DNA of 23,860 bases from JAHRAH01 sp051009015 (lineage in GTDB: Bacteria > Pseudomonadota > Gammaproteobacteria > Tethybacterales > Persebacteraceae). Positions 20,620 through 23,860 of this stretch are shown one piece after another (position 1 is the first letter of the stretch; every line of letters starts with the position of its first letter). The notes beneath the pieces were generated by a model. It searched no databases. It saw nothing but the letters and a program-made list of their open reading frames with translations, and was not told where the DNA came from. The stretch is from contig JBPCWZ010000079.1 of the NCBI GenBank assembly GCA_051009015.1, positions 1-23,860 on the forward strand, in the 5' to 3' direction. A program made the translations under genes and the position numbers.

Positions 20620-22716
20620 TTATCGGTCGCTCAGTTGTTTTTGGACTGCGGGATAATCGGTTTTGCCGGTTGGCAGGATGGGGATTTCGGCGGTGCTTAT
20701 GATGCGGCGGGGCGTCCATAACTCGGGCAACCCTTCCTCGCGCAGTGCCGTGCCAATGTTTTCGCGTGTGGCAATATCCGGCGGTAATGTCGTCAAAAGT
20801 GCCGCTTCTTCGCCGCGCTTGTCGCTGGCGATGCCGACAACGGCAAAGTGATATGCATTCCATCGTTTTTTCAAACTCTCTTCTATGGCGTCCAGTGCCG
20901 CCATCTCTCCGGCGATTTTGACAAAGCGCTTTTGCCTGCCGATAATGCGCACATATCCTTCATCGTCAATCAATGCGATATCGCCGGTGTTGTGCCATCC
21001 GTCCGGCGGGACAGTCAGTTTTTCGTTTCCATCATTGTCGTCATTGTTATCGCCGTCATTGCCGCCATCGTCATTATCGGCAAGATAACCGCGCATTACA
21101 TTGGGACCTTTGACATGCAAAACGCCCCCTTCTTTGACGCCGGCGGCGGCGACAATGCGCGTTTGTATCAATGGCAGTGCTATGCCGACCGTGCCGTCTT
21201 TGGCATAACCCGGGCGGTTGAAGGCGATGACCGGCGAAGTTTCGGTAACGCCGTATCCTTCCCAAATGCCGATATTAAACTTCTCCCGCCACAACCGGCG
21301 CGTGGATTGTTTGAGTTTTTCGGCACCGGCGATTACTAATCTTAACGATTGCATTTGTTCCGGCGCGGCGTTTTTGGCGTAGTTTGCCAAAAAAGTGTCG
21401 GCGCTGAAAAAGACGGTAATGGCGCGGGCGTAGATGACTTTGGGAATGACGGAATAGTGAAGCGGAGTCGGATAGTGCATCGCCTCAACACCGGCGGCGA
21501 CCGGCAAAACCGCACCGGCAAGCAAGCCGAAAGAATGAAAAAGCGGCAGCGTGTTCAATATCCGCTCGTTCGGCGGCAGCGAAAGCCGCGCAAGTGTTTG
21601 GCGGCAGTTTGCCATCAGATTGCCGTGGCTCAATACCGCCCCTTTCGGCTCGCTCTCCGAGCCGGATGTGAAAAGAATGCATGCGGCATCTTGTTGTTTG
21701 GCGCGCGCGCCCGGCCGGGTTTTTAATGCCAAACCCGGCAGCAGTGCCATCGCCGCGGCTTTTAGTTTTGTGCCGATGCCGATGGTTTGGCGCAGGTTTT
21801 CCAAAAGGACGACATTGATTTTTGCGGCGCGCATTGCCCCGGCGAGTTTTGCCGCTTGCGGTGATTTGTCCAGTAGAAGTTGGGCGGTGTAAATGGTTGT
21901 CAGTTTTGCCTTTTGGCATGCGGCGATGATTTGCCGCCCGCCGCCGCCCGGGTTTAGCATTACCGGAGTAATGGCGCGCGTTTGGGCGGCGTAGAAAAGC
22001 GCGCAAGCGGCGATTGACGATGGCAGCATAATGCCAATGCGCTTTTCTGCTGTTGGCAGTTTTGCCCCGAGTGCGAAAGCGGCGCGGCATAAAGTCCGGT
22101 AGGTCAAAGCCGTCCCCGGCAGTTGCGAAAAAAGCCGCTTGCCAAAACCATAACGCCGACCGGCATTTGCCAGCATTGTCGTCAGGTTTTTTTCTCCGGC
22201 TATTTGCGCCGCGCATGCGCCATCTTCCAGCAAGCGCAAAAGATAATGCGCGCGGGCGGCTTTGGCTTCGGGCGGGGCATAGTTAACAATGTCGCCAAAA
22301 TAAAGGCGCTTTGGCAATGCGGCGGCGCAGACGAGTTTTGCGGCGGGGATGTTTTTCATCAACAGGTCAATGCCGCCGCCGCATGCTTTGGGGTTGCTAT
22401 TGTTTGTCCCATCGGGAAAGACAACCAAAGCGGCATTTGGCAACTCGCGCATTTGTTTGATGAGCGCGCGCAGCGGCGGCGGGTTTTGTTCGTCGCCGGG
22501 CGGGTAGGCAATGCCAAATAACTTGTGCAGTATCTTCACCGGCGGCGCGGGATATAACACCGTCCGCCCGCAAGCGGCAAGTGCCGCGCCGATGCGAAAG
22601 CCGTCAAAAGCCGATGTGCCGCAAGCGGCGATGACGAGCGCGCCTTTGTGCGAATGCAGGCGGGCGGCGGCGCGATAGTGTTTGCCAAAAAGCAGGCGCA
22701 ATAAAAACACGGGCAT
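20620..22716 (-). CDS. aas: Aas-like acyl-ACP synthetase with degenerate PlsC acyltransferase domain
   Basis: In E. coli the 719-aa Aas joins an acyltransferase for 2-acyl-glycerophosphoethanolamine to an acyl-ACP synthetase. This 698-aa protein aligns along its length. The synthetase half is intact: P-loop FTSGSESEPKGAVLSHGN (349-366), LPLFHSFGL, YGVTETSP, NTGDI, GRQKRFVKIAGEM and the catalytic Lys in PTGKTDYP. In the N-terminal half the HX4D motif reads GTSAFD (33-38), so the catalytic His is missing, and FPEG reads FPDG. Residues 547-564 are an Asp/Asn/Gly-only insertion. ATG 22716 was chosen because TATAAT lies 7 nt upstream; upstream residues would fall in the recQ promoter. Confidence 0.85.
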   Translation of the reverse strand: MPVFLLRLLFGKHYRAAARLHSHKGALVIAACGTSAFDGFRIGAALAACGRTVLYPAPPVKILHKLFGIAYPPGDEQNPPPLRALIKQMRELPNAALVVFPDGTNNSNPKACGGGIDLLMKNIPAAKLVCAAALPKRLYFGDIVNYAPPEAKAARAHYLLRLLEDGACAAQIAGEKNLTTMLANAGRRYGFGKRLFSQLPGTALTYRTLCRAAFALGAKLPTAEKRIGIMLPSSIAACALFYAAQTRAITPVMLNPGGGGRQIIAACQKAKLTTIYTAQLLLDKSPQAAKLAGAMRAAKINVVLLENLRQTIGIGTKLKAAAMALLPGLALKTRPGARAKQQDAACILFTSGSESEPKGAVLSHGNLMANCRQTLARLSLPPNERILNTLPLFHSFGLLAGAVLPVAAGVEAMHYPTPLHYSVIPKVIYARAITVFFSADTFLANYAKNAAPEQMQSLRLVIAGAEKLKQSTRRLWREKFNIGIWEGYGVTETSPVIAFNRPGYAKDGTVGIALPLIQTRIVAAAGVKEGGVLHVKGPNVMRGYLADNDDGGNDGDNNDDNDGNEKLTVPPDGWHNTGDIALIDDEGYVRIIGRQKRFVKIAGEMAALDAIEESLKKRWNAYHFAVVGIASDKRGEEAALLTTLPPDIATRENIGTALREEGLPELWTPRRIISTAEIPILPTGKTDYPAVQKQLSDR

Positions 22717-22723
22717 TAAAGTT

Positions 22724-22729
22724 ATTATA
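22724..22729 (-). promoter_or_regulatory. -10 box of aas, leaderless type
   Basis: The minus strand reads TATAAT, then AACTTTA (7 nt), then ATG. The spacing equals that at hemA and at the 17722 gene. No Shine-Dalgarno lies between. Confidence 0.5.
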
Positions 22730-22739
22730 ATCCTTCGTT

Positions 22740-22745
22740 TATAAT
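22740..22745 (+). promoter_or_regulatory. -10 box of recQ
   Basis: TATAAT is 11 nt upstream of ATG 22757, which predicts a 5' leader of only about 5 nt and leaves no room for a Shine-Dalgarno. TTAAAG at 22716-22721 is a loose -35 candidate with an 18-nt spacer. The aas and recQ promoters occupy the same 40-bp gap and overlap. Confidence 0.45.
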
Positions 22746-22756
22746 ATAAAACCGCA

Positions 22757-23860
22757 ATGCCAGATAATAATACGGCGGAACTTTTTGGCAATGCCCGCGC
22801 GGCATCGGCGGCGGGCGGCGGCAAAATAACGGCGGCATCGGCGGAGATGGCGCAAGCGCGGGAAGTGTTGCGCCGCGTTTTCGGTTATGGCGATTTCATC
22901 GGGCGGCAGGCGGAAGTTGTCGCCGGGGTTTTTGACGGGCGCGATGTTTTGGCTATTATGCCGACCGGCGGCGGCAAATCGCTGTGTTATCAAATACCGG
23001 CGATTGTCAAACAAGGCACCGGCATTATTGTCTCGCCGCTTATCGCCTTGATGAAAGACCAGGTTGATGCGCTTTTGCAAAACCAAGTGCGGGCGGCTTT
23101 TTTGAACTCAACGCAAACGACGAAGCAATCGGACGAAGTATGCGCGCGCTTTGCCGCCGGAGAGTTGGATTTGTTGTATGTGTCGCCGGAGCGGCTTTTG
23201 ACCGAGCCGTGTTTGCAAATGTTGCGCGCCGCCAGGATAGCGCTGTTTGCCATAGACGAAGCACACTGCATATCGCAATGGGGGCATGACTTTCGCCGCG
23301 AGTATTTGCAGTTAGGGCAACTTGCCGATGCATTCCCCGGCATCCCGCGTTTGGCATTGACGGCGACTGCGGACGCCCGCACAAGACAGGAGATTAGCGG
23401 CAAACTGCGATTGCATAATGCCGCCGAGATAGTGGCGAGTTTTGACCGCGCCAATATCCGTTATGCCATTCGCCCGAAAACTTCCGGCGGCACGCGGGTG
23501 CAGTTTTTGGATTTCTACCGCAAGAATCACAATGGCGATTCGGGTATTATCTATTGCATGTCACGGCGCAAGACCGAAGAAACGGCGGCGGCATTGGAAA
23601 AAGAAGGCATCCGCGCCCTGCCCTATCATGGCAAAATGCTCAAAGCCGACCGCGAGCGAAGTCAGGAGCGTTTTGCCCACGAAGACGGCATTGTCATGTG
23701 CGCGACTATTGCCTTTGGGATGGGCATTGACAAGCCGGATGTGCGCTTTGTCGCTCACTTTGACCTGCCGAAGAATGTTGAAGGGTATTATCAGGAAACG
23801 GGGCGCGCCGGACGCGACGGGCTGGCGGCAAATGCGGTTTTGTATTTTGGCATCGGCGAT
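22757..23860 (+). CDS. recQ: ATP-dependent DNA helicase RecQ (3' end outside window)
   Basis: RecQ is a 3'-5' superfamily 2 helicase used in recombination and replication-fork repair. The 368 codons in the window cover both helicase lobes: the RecQ motif 0 region (FGYGDFIGRQAEV), Walker A MPTGGGKS with Lys74, SPLIALMKDQV, DEAH at 167-170 followed by CISQWGHDFR, ALTATAD, YHGKM, and motif VI QETGRAGRDG near the edge. The zinc-binding, winged-helix and HRDC regions would lie beyond the window. About 35 N-terminal residues before the first motif are Ala/Gly-rich and not conserved, so a start at the internal ATG at residue 31 is possible. Confidence 0.95.
   Translation, partial: MPDNNTAELFGNARAASAAGGGKITAASAEMAQAREVLRRVFGYGDFIGRQAEVVAGVFDGRDVLAIMPTGGGKSLCYQIPAIVKQGTGIIVSPLIALMKDQVDALLQNQVRAAFLNSTQTTKQSDEVCARFAAGELDLLYVSPERLLTEPCLQMLRAARIALFAIDEAHCISQWGHDFRREYLQLGQLADAFPGIPRLALTATADARTRQEISGKLRLHNAAEIVASFDRANIRYAIRPKTSGGTRVQFLDFYRKNHNGDSGIIYCMSRRKTEETAAALEKEGIRALPYHGKMLKADRERSQERFAHEDGIVMCATIAFGMGIDKPDVRFVAHFDLPKNVEGYYQETGRAGRDGLAANAVLYFGIGD

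Noticed and set aside
20427..20702. Plus-strand small ORF after the 7-bp repeat
   Set aside because: After about 35 codons it runs through a dRS3-like palindrome and the antisense of aas, with no ribosome binding site.

Overview
The window looks like a chromosomal segment of an uncultured, free-standing proteobacterium, most likely gamma- or betaproteobacterial. The evidence is the hemA-prfA-prmC order followed by a MoeB/ThiF enzyme, the argJ / DUF815 ATPase / Nudix-ThiE fusion order, an Aas-type acyltransferase/acyl-ACP synthetase, and an autotransporter with a C-terminal beta-barrel ending in Phe. I cannot resolve the genus. The DNA is GC-rich (heavy GGC/GCG/CGC use), genes are tightly packed, Shine-Dalgarno sequences are often weak, and several genes have a -10 box placed so close to the start codon that a leaderless mRNA is expected.

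Layout. 1-670: a short exported ankyrin protein and a REP/dRS3-like palindrome. 709-6174: a six-gene plus-strand operon (hemA, prfA, prmC, mutM, a MoeB/ThiF adenylyltransferase, trmJ) with overlaps or gaps of at most 22 nt; it joins tetrapyrrole synthesis, translation termination, DNA repair and tRNA modification. 6185-7072: convergent aguB (polyamine synthesis). 7167-9978: accessory block of a TPR membrane protein and an ankyrin lipoprotein, both built from very homogeneous DNA repeats. 10169-11581: glnA on the minus strand. 11757-14931: tRNA-Leu(UAA) followed by argJ, a DUF815 AAA+ ATPase and a Nudix/ThiE fusion.

14996-17443 (minus): a lipoprotein autotransporter that derives from S8 subtilisin-like autotransporters (NalP type) but has lost recognisable catalytic blocks. 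It has a 180-nt leader able to fold in mutually exclusive ways. 17722-19524: divergent membrane protein with 49-residue beta-type repeats. 19525-20619: a gene-free 1.1-kb mosaic of 20-bp palindromes matching the neisserial dRS3 consensus, bracketing longer repeats in a NIME-like array with tandem expansions. 20620-22716 (minus): Aas-like enzyme whose acyltransferase half has lost its catalytic His. 22757-end: recQ, cut by the window end.

The housekeeping operons are ordinary. The parts most worth a second look are the degenerate autotransporter with its atypical insert and switch-like leader, the NIME-like array, the degenerate Aas, and the leaderless promoter pattern.
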